Positions 55,598-64,000 of a stretch of DNA of 64,000 nt are shown piece after piece. Location: the NCBI GenBank assembly GCA_963739645.1, contig CAVUBM010000106.1, forward strand, positions 32,078 to 96,077, written 5' to 3'. A program made the translations under genes and the position numbers. Within the stretch, counting starts at the first letter, position 1. Each line of letters starts with the position of its first letter. The notes beneath the pieces are model-generated. The model was not told the origin of the DNA. It searched no databases and saw nothing but the letters and a program-made list of their open reading frames with translations. This DNA is from JASHPR01 sp963739645 (GTDB taxonomy: Bacteria; Actinomycetota; Actinomycetes; Streptosporangiales; Streptosporangiaceae).

Positions 55598-56254
55598 CTA
55601 GCCTGCGGAGAGCGCCTCGGCCGCGTCCCTGTCGGCGGCCTGCTGCCAGTAGAGCTGCATCGCGAGACCGGTCGAGTTTTCCGCGTGCACGCTGAACGCC
55701 GGCATACCCGGCTGGCAGATCTGGAGGTACACGGTCTCCCGCCGGCGCGCGTGCCACCCGCGCCCGTCAAGCCAGATCCGCCAGCCAGGGAACAGCTCCG
55801 TCAGCGCCGCGACGCGGGCCCGGGCCAGCGCCCCCCACGCCTCGTGCCGCCGCAGCGGGAACGGCGGGACGTACCGGGCGGCCGGCTCCGCGGCCGCAGG
55901 CGGGGCCGCCATGACCTGGGCGGCAGCGGTCGCGGGCGGAAGCACGAACCCGACCGCGACACCGTTGCGCGTGCAGCGGAAGAGCAGCTCCATCAGGTGG
56001 CTGGCCGTGGCGGTGACCGCACCGGGATCGGCGATCAGCAGCGCGTCGTGACGGCCGACCTCGATCGCGGCTTCCAGCCGGGCCAGGGCGGGCGCGTGCC
56101 CGTCATCCAGATCGGCCTGATCCTCGGCGTAGACGGTGGGCAGGGGCCAGCCGCGCTGCCGGGCGGCCTCGGCCACGGCCTTGTTCTGCCGGGCCAGGCC
56201 GGCGTCGCCGTGGCCGGCGCGGATATACGCAGCCGGATGTCCGCGGTCCAGCAT
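55598..56254 (-). CDS. Serine recombinase-like protein lacking the catalytic Ser
   Basis: The first 110 residues follow the serine recombinase N-terminal fold (AAYIRAGHGDAGLARQNKAV, ALIEV-like DALLIADPGAVTATASHLMEL and GVAVGFVLP), but the place of the catalytic Ser in the usual YxRVS motif is occupied by Ala-Gly. The C-terminal 100 residues contain WRIWLDGRGWHARRR and are not a recombinase DNA-binding domain. The ATG at 56254 has GGAGG seven bases upstream. I infer a non-catalytic, domesticated regulator. Its neighbour is the GTPase remnant. Confidence 0.7.
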   Translation of the reverse strand: MLDRGHPAAYIRAGHGDAGLARQNKAVAEAARQRGWPLPTVYAEDQADLDDGHAPALARLEAAIEVGRHDALLIADPGAVTATASHLMELLFRCTRNGVAVGFVLPPATAAAQVMAAPPAAAEPAARYVPPFPLRRHEAWGALARARVAALTELFPGWRIWLDGRGWHARRRETVYLQICQPGMPAFSVHAENSTGLAMQLYWQQAADRDAAEALSAG

Positions 56255-56299
56255 GCCGGAACCTCCGCGGGGGAGTTCGACTAGGGGCCGGATCAGTCT

Positions 56300-56311
56300 A
56301 TGCAATTGCAT
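56300..56311. promoter_or_regulatory. Perfect 12-bp palindrome ATGCAATTGCAT
   Basis: It lies 46 bases upstream of the recombinase-like gene and 31 bases past the end of the TetR gene at 56342. It is AT-rich against the background and fits an operator or part of a promoter. Confidence 0.45.
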
Positions 56312-56341
56312 GCTGCACATACCATCCCGATAGGGAGTCCC

Positions 56342-57082
56342 CTATTGTGGGCCTTTTTCCGGTTGCGTCCTGGTCTGGCAGCCAGGCGGCTGGCCGCAGC
56401 CGTGCTCGGCGGCGAGCCGGCTCATGACGCGCCGCATCTGCGCGGTGCTGGGCGCCGGGGGCAGGTCCGCCCCGGGGCGCGGCTGGAAGGCGTCGAGCAT
56501 CAGCGCGACGAAACGCGGCAGGGCCCGGGGCGCGTCACGCCCGGCCGCGGCGGCGATGGCGCTGTTGCCGATCAGCATGAGCAGCAGGTCTTCACCGACC
56601 ATGTCGGTGCGCAGGCGGCCCGCCGCCTTGGCCCGGTCGATCAGCCTGATCATGGCGCGGTTGGCCCGTGCGCGGATGGCCTCGAGCTCCTCGCTCGGGG
56701 CCAGGGTGATGAGCAGCAGGTCGGCCAGGCCGCGGTCACCCGCCTGCATGGCGCAGATCCGCCGCACGAACCCGGCGAACCCGGCCCACGGGTCGGGCTC
56801 GGCCAGCGCCCGCTCGGCAGCCACGGCGTACGCCGTGATCTTGTCGATGAGCGCCGCGGAGACGAGCTGCTCACGGGCCGGGAACCTCCGGTACAGGGTC
56901 CCGATCCCCACCCCGGCGCGGCGCGCGATCTCCTCCAGCGGCGCGTCCAGACCGATCTCGGCGAACACCTCACGGGCCGCGCTCAGCACGGCCTCGCGGT
57001 TGCGCGCCGCGTCGGCCCGCAGGGGACGGCTGCCCGGCTCAGCCGGGCCTCCGACCTGGTCTTTTAGGGCCCCGTCAGCCAT
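56342..57082 (-). CDS. TetR/AcrR family regulator
   Basis: The 246-residue protein has a TetR helix-turn-helix (REVFAEIGLDAPLEEIARRA, GVGIGTLYRRFPAREQL) and a C-terminal domain with ANRAMIRLIDRAKAAGRLR and VGEDLLLMLIGN, typical of TetR regulators of the SbtR-like class. It is divergent from the yceI gene, and an inverted repeat lies between the two, so it may control that gene. Confidence 0.9.
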   Translation of the reverse strand: MADGALKDQVGGPAEPGSRPLRADAARNREAVLSAAREVFAEIGLDAPLEEIARRAGVGIGTLYRRFPAREQLVSAALIDKITAYAVAAERALAEPDPWAGFAGFVRRICAMQAGDRGLADLLLITLAPSEELEAIRARANRAMIRLIDRAKAAGRLRTDMVGEDLLLMLIGNSAIAAAAGRDAPRALPRFVALMLDAFQPRPGADLPPAPSTAQMRRVMSRLAAEHGCGQPPGCQTRTQPEKGPQ

Positions 57083-57218
57083 GTCGCTATCTCACCAGCC
57101 AGACCGGGCCGGCCGCACGGAGTTCCGGTACCCGACACTGCTCCCCGCCGCGCAGCATCCAGGCCGGCGCCAACGGCCAACCCCATGCGGAGGGCTGCCT
57201 CCGGAAGTGTAGTCTGAT

Positions 57219-57236
57219 CTGGAGGCTTTACTCCAG
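57219..57236. promoter_or_regulatory. Inverted repeat between tetR and yceI
   Basis: CTGGAG-N6-CTCCAG forms an inverted repeat in the 230-base region between the divergent TetR and YceI genes. It has the size of a TetR half-site pair and lies about 80 bases before the YceI start. Confidence 0.5.
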
Positions 57237-57315
57237 TTCAGGTACCGGCCAGGTATGCGGCGGCTAACCCGGCGTGCCGCCGCCGCATGCGCTGGCGAGA
57301 CGAGGAGGCTCCCCC

Positions 57316-57870
57316 ATGGGCGACTGGCAGCTTGACCCGTACCACACGCAGGTTGAATTCTCGGCGAAGCACCTCGGGATGATGACGGTGCGAGGTTCCT
57401 TCGACGAGATCAGCACGACCGCCGACATCGACCCGGACCACCCCGAGACGGCCAAGGTCGAGGCGACCATCTCGACCGCCAGCATCCGCACCAACAACGG
57501 GGTCAGGGACAACGACCTCCGCTCGTCGAATTTCCTCGAGGTGGAGAAGTACCCCTTGATCACGTTCAAGAGCACCAGCATCGAGCAGGCCGGCCAGGAT
57601 CACTACACGCTGACCGGGGACTTGACCATCAAGGACAACACCCACCCGGTGACGCTCGACGTGACCAAGTACGGCGAGTTCAACGACCCGGGGATGATGG
57701 GACACCGGATCGCCTACGGCGCCACGACCCAGATCAACCGGAAGGAATTCGGCCTGACGCTCAACATGATGCTGGACGGAAGATTCGTGGTCAGCGACGA
57801 GATCCAGATCACGATCGAGGGCGAGATCGTCGAGCAGAAGGCGGAGGCGACGGAGGCAGCGAGCAGCTGA
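57316..57870 (+). CDS. YceI family protein
   Basis: The 184-residue protein has the YceI lipocalin-like barrel: WQLDPYHTQVEFSAKHLGMM, VRGSFDEISTT, RDNDLRSSNFLEVEKYPLIT and NRKEFGLTLN. The family binds isoprenoids or similar long lipids. It has no signal peptide, so it is cytoplasmic here. GAGGAGG precedes the ATG at 57316. A hairpin follows the stop. The divergent TetR gene is the likely regulator. Confidence 0.93.
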   Translation: MGDWQLDPYHTQVEFSAKHLGMMTVRGSFDEISTTADIDPDHPETAKVEATISTASIRTNNGVRDNDLRSSNFLEVEKYPLITFKSTSIEQAGQDHYTLTGDLTIKDNTHPVTLDVTKYGEFNDPGMMGHRIAYGATTQINRKEFGLTLNMMLDGRFVVSDEIQITIEGEIVEQKAEATEAASS

Positions 57871-57894
57871 CCGTGCTCAGTCCTCACTGACGAC

Positions 57895-57919
57895 GGCCCC
57901 GCGCCCGGGCGGCGGGGCC
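57895..57919 (+). terminator. Hairpin after yceI
   Basis: GGCCCCGC (57895-57902) pairs with GCGGGGCC (57912-57919) about 25 bases past the YceI stop, with a nine-base loop. Confidence 0.6.
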
Positions 57920-57975
57920 CGGCTGGGCGTCGCGGGCGCCCGGGCAGGATCGGGCGACCGTCTACTCTTGGTCAG

Positions 57976-58578
57976 GTGACTAACTCACTGGTGCCCGGAG
58001 CGGAACCGCCCGCGGCGGGCAAGCGCGAGCGGCTCGTCGCCGCGGCCCGGCAGCTGTTCCACGAGCAGGGCGTGGAGAAGACCACGCTGGCTGAGATCGC
58101 GGCGGCCGCCGAGGTGCCGGTCGGCAACGTCTTCTACTACTTCAAGACCAAGGACGCGATCGTCTCGGCGGTCATCGACGCCTACGGGGACGCACAGGGC
58201 ACCGTGAGCGGGGTGCTGGACCGGCGGCGCACGCCGCAGGCCCGGCTGAAGGCACTGATCCGGACCTGGGTGGATCGCCGTGAGCTGTTCGCCAGCCATG
58301 GCTGCCCGATCGGATCGCTCGCGTCTGAGCTGGGCAAGCGCGACGATGAGCTCCGCGGGGAGGCCGGCCAGGTGCTGCTGGGGCTGATCGGCTGGGTGCA
58401 GGAGCAGTTCGAGGCGATGGGACGCGACGACGCCAGGGAACTGGCCGTCGCGCTGGTCGCGGCCTACGAGGGCATCGCGCTGCTGGCCAGCACCTTGCAT
58501 GATCCCTCCCTGGTCAGCTCGGAAGGCCGCCGTCTGGAGCGGTGGATCGACGCGCTGTCCCCGGCCGATGACCGCTAG
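57976..58578 (+). CDS. TetR/AcrR family regulator (LmrA/YxaF-like)
   Basis: The 200-residue protein has the helix-turn-helix RQLFHEQGVEKTTLAEIAAA, VPVGNVFYYFKTKDAIV and a C-terminal domain with HGCPIGSLASELGKRDDEL, characteristic of the LmrA/YxaF group. The GTG at 57976 is the start. Gene order gives no clear target: YceI lies upstream on the same strand and an ABC operon is convergent. Confidence 0.92.
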   Translation: MTNSLVPGAEPPAAGKRERLVAAARQLFHEQGVEKTTLAEIAAAAEVPVGNVFYYFKTKDAIVSAVIDAYGDAQGTVSGVLDRRRTPQARLKALIRTWVDRRELFASHGCPIGSLASELGKRDDELRGEAGQVLLGLIGWVQEQFEAMGRDDARELAVALVAAYEGIALLASTLHDPSLVSSEGRRLERWIDALSPADDR

Positions 58579-58601
58579 GGGGCTTCCGGCGGCGCCATCG
58601 C

Positions 58602-59506
58602 TCAGACGGCGCGCATCCGGGTGGCGCGCCAGCCCGATGCCAGTGCCGCCGCAGCGGCCGCTAGCAGGACGGTGAGCAGGATGAGCTGCAGTGGCCAGTA
58701 CTGGCTGGCTGGGTGGTAGGGCACCGGGACACCGGTACCTGAGCCGAGGACCCAGCTGCCGGGTGGCGCGGCAAAGCGCGGTCCGGTCGTGTTAGTGGCC
58801 GGTGTCAGGGCCTGCACTATCCACCGGGCGGCCAGGAGCAGGACGGCGAATCCGGCCACGGCCGCGCCGACCGCGGGAAGCGTGCGCCGGAGCAAGGCGC
58901 CGAAAGCTACGCCCAGCGCGAAGGCGAGCGCGGCCTCGCCGGCCAGGGCCAGGTTGATGGAGACAAACCATGACCAGCGTGAGCTTGTGGTGTCACCGGC
59001 GGTGAGCTGGTGCTGCAGCCAGGCGTTGGCGGCCCCGGCGGCCAGGCCGGCCACGGCCAGGGCGGCGGTGAGAGCAGCGATCTTGGTGATGTACCAGCGG
59101 CGTCGTGACACTGACTGGGTCCAGGCCGCCAGGTGGGTGCGCTGCTCGACCTCCCTGGCGACCAGCGGGGCGCCGATCATGGCGCCGATGATCGCGAACG
59201 CGGCGGGCAGGCCGTCCTGGGAGAAGAGGATCGCGAAGCTGTAGTGGGACGCGAAGGCGGCTTGCAGGCTGCCCGGATACCGATTTTTGAGGGCGCTGCA
59301 GGTTGCGGCCGACCGGACGTGGAACACGCCGCTATGCGCGGTGGGCGGCGGGCATCCGGCGGCTGCTAGCTGCCGGAGCCAGACATGGTAACCCGCCAGC
59401 CAGTGCTCGGCGCTGAGCCCGAAGCTGACCATGAGGGCACACAGGGCCGTGACGGTGATGACGGTCCACAGGGCCTGGCCGCGGTGCTGTCGCCAGATGA
59501 GGCAGG

Positions 59507-59510
<4 letters not shown>
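58602..59510 (-). CDS. ABC transporter permease
   Basis: The 302-residue protein has six membrane helices with a large extracellular loop between helices 1 and 2, carrying cysteines in AGCPPPTA and ATCSALKNR. A cytoplasmic VAREVEQRTHLAAWTQSVSR segment is common in actinomycete ABC-2-like permeases. The start overlaps the ATPase gene by four bases. Together with the ATPase and the GntR it forms a YtrABC-like export system, possibly for an envelope-active compound. Confidence 0.88.
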
Positions 59511-60375
<865 letters not shown>

Positions 60376-60379
<4 letters not shown>

Positions 60380-60786
60380 GCGGCACCGCCGGCCGTGCGG
60401 CGGTCACCCAGACTGGCGGCCGGCTCATCGAGGGCAACCTCCAGGAGCATCCGGATCTGCTCGGACGACAGCCCGTCCTGCCTCGCCCGGTCCACCCACC
60501 GGGCCAGCGAGCCCAGCAGCTTCGGTGCCACCGGCAGCGACGTCACCGGCGGTGCAGCCGCCACGAAGGTTCCTACGCCCTGCCGGCGTATCACCAGCCC
60601 CTGATGCTCCAGCTCGCTGAACGCCTTCACCACCGTGTTCGGATTGACCGACAGGGAGTCGACCACCTCTTTCACACTGGGCAGCTGGTCACCGGGCTGC
60701 AGCCGGCCCAGCATGACATCCCGGCGCACCTGCTGGACTAGCTGCCGGTAGATCGGCACGCCGGACCCGGAATCGACACGGAACAT
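60376..60786 (-). CDS. GntR family regulator (YtrA-like)
   Basis: This 136-residue regulator has the GntR winged helix (VPIYRQLVQQVRRDVMLGRL, LPSVKEVVDSLSVNPNTVVK) and a short tail, typical of YtrA regulators of ABC operons. The ATG at 60786 has GGAGG five bases upstream; a TTG in frame 12 bases earlier is less likely. It probably represses its own operon through the palindrome at 60800-60835. Confidence 0.93.
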
Positions 60787-60799
60787 GCCCGCCTCCAAG

Positions 60800-60835
60800 A
60801 CTGTCGGTCTATTACTAGACTAGTAGAGCGACAGT
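60800..60835. promoter_or_regulatory. Nested palindrome, candidate GntR operator
   Basis: Inner TACTAG-A-CTAGTA (60813-60825) lies within outer arms ACTGTCG (60800-60806) and CGACAGT (60829-60835). It sits directly upstream of the GntR-ABC operon, as expected for an autorepressor site. Confidence 0.75.
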
Positions 60836-60867
60836 GCTGGCGCAACGCGAGCATCTTTGCAGTGTGG

Positions 60868-61245
60868 TCAGGCGCGCTGTGCCTCCTGCATGTTCTTCAC
60901 CATCGCCGCCGCGACTGCCTGATGCTCCAGGGTGGGGCTGAACTGGACGTATTCGGTGCCGGCCTCGGCCAGCGGTATGTGACCGGGCGGAAGGTAAAAC
61001 GCATCGCCCGCTTCGACGGCTTCCTCGTGGTCGGCGAAGCGGAAGGTCAGCCTGCCCTTGACCACATAGCCCCAGTGCGGGCAGTCGCAGCTGTCGCCCG
61101 GCAGCCCCTTCAGCAGCGGGGTACCGTCGATGTCCTGGCGGAATGACACGAACTCGATCGTGTAGTCGCTGACCTCCTCGTGCCGGTTCTCCACCGGGCC
61201 GTAATCATCGACCTGCGCGGCACTCTGTTTCGAGACCTTCGGCAT
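60868..61245 (-). CDS. Cupin domain protein
   Basis: This 125-residue single-domain cupin has the first motif around CDCPHWGYVVKGRLTFRFAD and the second around AGDAFYLPPGHIPLAEAGTE. A His and an acidic residue in motif 1 are reduced compared with metal-dependent cupins, so a binding rather than enzymatic role is possible. The ATG at 61245 is preferred because GGGAG stands eight bases before it; a second ATG is nine bases upstream. The MFS gene follows the same strand upstream. Confidence 0.88.
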   Translation of the reverse strand: MPKVSKQSAAQVDDYGPVENRHEEVSDYTIEFVSFRQDIDGTPLLKGLPGDSCDCPHWGYVVKGRLTFRFADHEEAVEAGDAFYLPPGHIPLAEAGTEYVQFSPTLEHQAVAAAMVKNMQEAQRA

Positions 61246-61311
61246 CTGTCCCATCTCCCTGGTCTAAACAGCGCGCGGATGTTCGCAGCCCCGCGGCTTC
61301 GGGCCCCGGCA

Positions 61312-62835
61312 TCATCGGGGGTCACTGCCGACGTTAGGAGTCAAAGCCCGCCCGTACATCGGTGAGTTCGCCCATCTTCTGGGCCGTGTCAGGGTGCAAT
61401 GAGCCTGGTGGACCGTGGCCGCCCGGTCGGCCGGCGCGTCCTGTGCCTGGCCTGATCGGCCCGGCAGGGCCAGTCCGGCGAGGGCACCGGCCAGGGCCAG
61501 GCCGGCCGCGGCCACGATGGCGGGCGCGAACCCGGCGCTGAACGCGGCGGCCGAGGTGTAGCCGCCGGCCGAGGTGAACACCGCGGCCAGGATCGCGACG
61601 CCGAACGCGCCGCCGAGCTGGCGCATCATGCTGAAGCTGCCCGACGCCTTGCCGATGTCGACGCGCGGGACCGAGCCGACCACGGCCCTGGTGACCGCGG
61701 GCAGGGCCAGGCCGATCCCGGCGCCGGAGATCATCATCGGTGCGAGCATCGCCGGGTAGGCCAGCCCGGGGGCGGCGATGACGGCGATCCAGGCGAACCC
61801 GGCGGCCTGCAGCAGCAGGCCGGAGACGACCAGCGGCCGCTCGCCGATCCGGTCGGCCAGCTTCCCCGCCCTCGGTGCGATCAGGAACGGTGCCACGCCC
61901 CAGGGCAGCAGCCGCAGCCCGGCGCCGAGCGGATCCTGGCCGAGGCCGACCTGCAGGAACTGGGCCATGAAGAAGACCGCCCCGGTCACCGACGCGTTCG
62001 CCAGGAAGACCACGGCGTTGCCCGCGGAGAAGCCCCGGATGGCGAACAAGCGCATCGGCAGCATCGGCGCGCGGGCACGCAGTTCCCAGCCGGTGAACGC
62101 CACGGCCAGCACCGCGCCCGCCGCGAGCGCCCCGGCGACCTCGGGGCTGGCCCAGCCGGCCGAGCTGCCGCGCACCAGGCCCCAGACCAGCCCGAGCGCC
62201 GCGCCGGTGCCCAGCGCCACGCCGGGCAGGTCCAGTGCGGCGCGCGGCCCGTAACTCTCCTCCAGGCGGCGCAGCGCCAGCGGGATGGTGAGCAGGCCGA
62301 TCGGCACGTTCAGCCAGAAGATCCACTGCCAGGCGATGCCCTGGGTGATCGCGCCGCCCAGCACCGGCCCCACCACGACCGCCAGCGCGGTCACCGAGCC
62401 GAAGATCCCCATCGCCCAGCCGCGGCGCTGCGGCGGGACGGCCGCGTTCAGCAGCGCCAGCGCCAGCGGCATGACCATCGCCGCGCCGATGCCCTGCACC
62501 GTGCGCGCCGCGATCAGCGCGCCGGCCCCGGGCGCGAGCGCGCACGCCGCCGAGCCCGCGGCGAACACGCCCAGGCCGACGGCGAAGACCCGCCGCCTGC
62601 CGAACCGGTCGCCCACGGCGGCCGCGGTCATCAGCAGCACGGCGAAGGCCAGGGTGTAGGCGTTGACCGTCCACTCCAGCTGCCCGATCGAGGCGCCCAG
62701 GTCGCGGCGGATCGTGCTCAGCGCGGTCGCGACGACCAGCAGGTCCAGCACGACCATGAACGACGCCACCGACGCCAGCGCCAGGGCCCAGCCCTGGGCG
62801 CGGGTCACGGCGTCCTGCTTGCTCGCGGTGTTCAC
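61312..62835 (-). CDS. MFS transporter, DHA2 (EmrB/QacA) family
   Basis: The protein has 14 membrane helices and the drug:H+ antiporter motifs LDLLVVATALSTIRRDLGAS (motif D1), GDRFGRRRVF (motif A) and GPVLGGAITQGIAWQWIFWL (motif C). It is a multidrug efflux pump. The GTG at 62835 is set by GGAGG four bases upstream. The C-terminal 50 residues after the last helix look non-homologous. It is divergent from a SigX5-type sigma factor gene. Confidence 0.93.
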   Translation of the reverse strand: MNTASKQDAVTRAQGWALALASVASFMVVLDLLVVATALSTIRRDLGASIGQLEWTVNAYTLAFAVLLMTAAAVGDRFGRRRVFAVGLGVFAAGSAACALAPGAGALIAARTVQGIGAAMVMPLALALLNAAVPPQRRGWAMGIFGSVTALAVVVGPVLGGAITQGIAWQWIFWLNVPIGLLTIPLALRRLEESYGPRAALDLPGVALGTGAALGLVWGLVRGSSAGWASPEVAGALAAGAVLAVAFTGWELRARAPMLPMRLFAIRGFSAGNAVVFLANASVTGAVFFMAQFLQVGLGQDPLGAGLRLLPWGVAPFLIAPRAGKLADRIGERPLVVSGLLLQAAGFAWIAVIAAPGLAYPAMLAPMMISGAGIGLALPAVTRAVVGSVPRVDIGKASGSFSMMRQLGGAFGVAILAAVFTSAGGYTSAAAFSAGFAPAIVAAAGLALAGALAGLALPGRSGQAQDAPADRAATVHQAHCTLTRPRRWANSPMYGRALTPNVGSDPR

Positions 62836-62977
62836 GTGTCCTCCAAGTTCAGCGTTTGTTGCTTGCTGCTGGGTGAGACACCGCGGGCAGCCGCGAATTG
62901 ACCGGTGACTTTCCGGCCCGGCTGGTGTCGTTACGTTAAGGACCTGGCGAAGGGTGAGGCGATGCGAGGATGTGATC

Positions 62978-63990
62978 GTGACCACGACAGCGCTGGCCCG
63001 CGCCCGGGCGGGCGATGGAGAGGCGTTCCGCGAGCTCACCGACCCCTACCGGCGCGAGCTGCAGCTGCACTGCTACCGGATCCTCGGCTCGGTCCAGGAC
63101 GCCGAGGACACGCTGCAGGAGACGCTGCTGGCCGCCTGGCGCGGGCTGGACCGGTTCGAGGAACGTGCCTCGGTGCGCACCTGGCTGTACAAGATCGCGA
63201 CCAACCGGTGCCTGAACGCGCTGCGCGACACCGGCCGCCGCCCGCGGCCGCGGCCAGGTACCAGTGGTCGGCGCCTCCGCCCGAGCCCACCCGCCGGACC
63301 GAGCCGCTGTGGCTGCAGCCCTACCCGGACGCGCTGCTCGATGACCTGCCCGACACCGCGCCCGGGCCGGAAGCACGCTACGAGACCAGGGAAGCGGTGG
63401 CATTGGCGTTCGTGACCGGGCTGCAGCGCCTGCCGCCCCGGCAGCGCGCCGTCCTGGTGCTGCGCGACGTGCTCGGCTACCCCGCGGCGCAGGCCGCCGG
63501 CATGCTCCACGTCAGCGAGGTGTCGGTGAACAGCGCCCTGCAGCGGGCCCGCGCCACGCTCGCCGCCCAGCTTCCTGCCGCGGGCCGCGACAGCGCGCCC
63601 GCGCCGCGGTCGGCCCGGGAGCGCGAGCTCACCAGCCGGTTCGCGGACGCGTTCGAGGCCGCCGACACCGAGCGCCTGGTGGCCCTGCTCACCGAGGACG
63701 CGTGGCTGACGATGCCGCCCGAGCCGCTGGAATACCAGGGCCGGGCCGCGATCGCCGAGTTCTTCCAGACCCGGCCCGACTGGAGGACCCGGGTGGCCCG
63801 GCTGGTGCCTACCCGCGCCAACAACCAGCCCGCGTTCGGCTACTACCGCACCGACCCGGACGCGCCGGTCGCGCACGCCCATGGCCTCATCGTGCTCACG
63901 CTGGCCGGCGACAAGATCTGCGCCATCACCCGGTTCGGCGACAACAGCCTGTTCCCCCACTTCGGGCTGCAGCGGACCCTGCCGTTCTGA
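62978..63990 (+). CDS. SigX5/SigJ-like ECF sigma factor with SnoaL domain, one frameshift
   Basis: The sigma region 2 (QLHCYRILGSVQDAEDTLQE, RASVRTWLYKIATNRCLNAL) and region 4 (LPPRQRAVLVLRDVLGYPAA, EVSVNSALQRARA) are followed by a SnoaL-like C-terminal domain (LLTEDAWLTMPPEPLEYQGR). This is the ECF subgroup named SigX5. A frame correction near 63255 joins the two halves. The GTG at 62978 is chosen because GAGGA lies seven bases before it. No anti-sigma gene follows within the window, as is usual for this group, where the SnoaL domain is thought to control activity. Confidence 0.85.
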
Positions 63991-64000
63991 GCGTTTCGCG

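Noticed and set aside
56331..56346. ATAGGG-AGTC-CCCTAT inverted repeat at the 3' end of the TetR gene as a terminator
   Set aside because: The stem is only six pairs and it overlaps the coding end, so it is too weak to call.

Overview
The window is GC-rich DNA (visibly about 70%) with actinomycete habits: GTG and even TTG starts, 4-bp start/stop overlaps (ATGA or GTGA), many TetR, LuxR, GntR and ArsR regulators, a conservon-type GTPase remnant, a sigma factor fused to a SnoaL-like domain, and rare TTA codons. I see no rRNA or tRNA, so I cannot place the organism below Actinomycetota. Nothing resembles an integrated phage, transposon or CRISPR array.

Layout. 1-9717 holds four very large, translationally coupled genes of unknown function (a DUF6603-like protein and three conserved giant proteins). 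They are riddled with apparent single-base insertions, most likely uncorrected sequence errors at a contig end. 9797-16565 is a run of small metabolic genes and regulators: a GrpB-like protein, a TetR/oxidoreductase divergent pair, an ArsR-SRPBCC pair facing an SDR, a GntR with a membrane-anchored partner, and a 4-TM protein. 16692-22197 has two LuxR regulators and an SDR operon. 22306-35394 is mixed: two paralogous 214-aa proteins of unknown family, a lipoprotein, a methyltransferase, a trimethylamine monooxygenase (tmm), a DUF2332 protein, a TTA-containing membrane protein, a rhodanese-SufE pair and an aldo/keto reductase. 35456-43112 carries a secreted Cys-rich protein, a SulP transporter, an NlpC/P60-type peptidase next to an AT-rich patch, and a cyclase-ATPase regulator.

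43382-46095 is the most coherent specialised unit: an exosortase-like protease, a processive GT2 glycosyltransferase and a secreted protein with a C-terminal sorting-type tail, in one operon. This would suit surface display of a (glyco)protein. 46386-54237 is mostly housekeeping on the minus strand (uridine kinase-like, DEAD helicase, MetE-like, UPF0104 membrane protein, STAS protein). 54465-63990 has a hemolysin III/PAQR protein, remnants of a GTPase and a catalytically incomplete serine recombinase, two TetR genes around a YceI gene, a GntR-ABC transporter operon with a clear operator, a cupin, and a DHA2 efflux pump divergent from a SigX5-like sigma factor.

Apart from the first 9.7 kb, about ten genes elsewhere also need one or more frame corrections; these are marked. 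Coordinates for corrected genes span the whole reconstructed gene.
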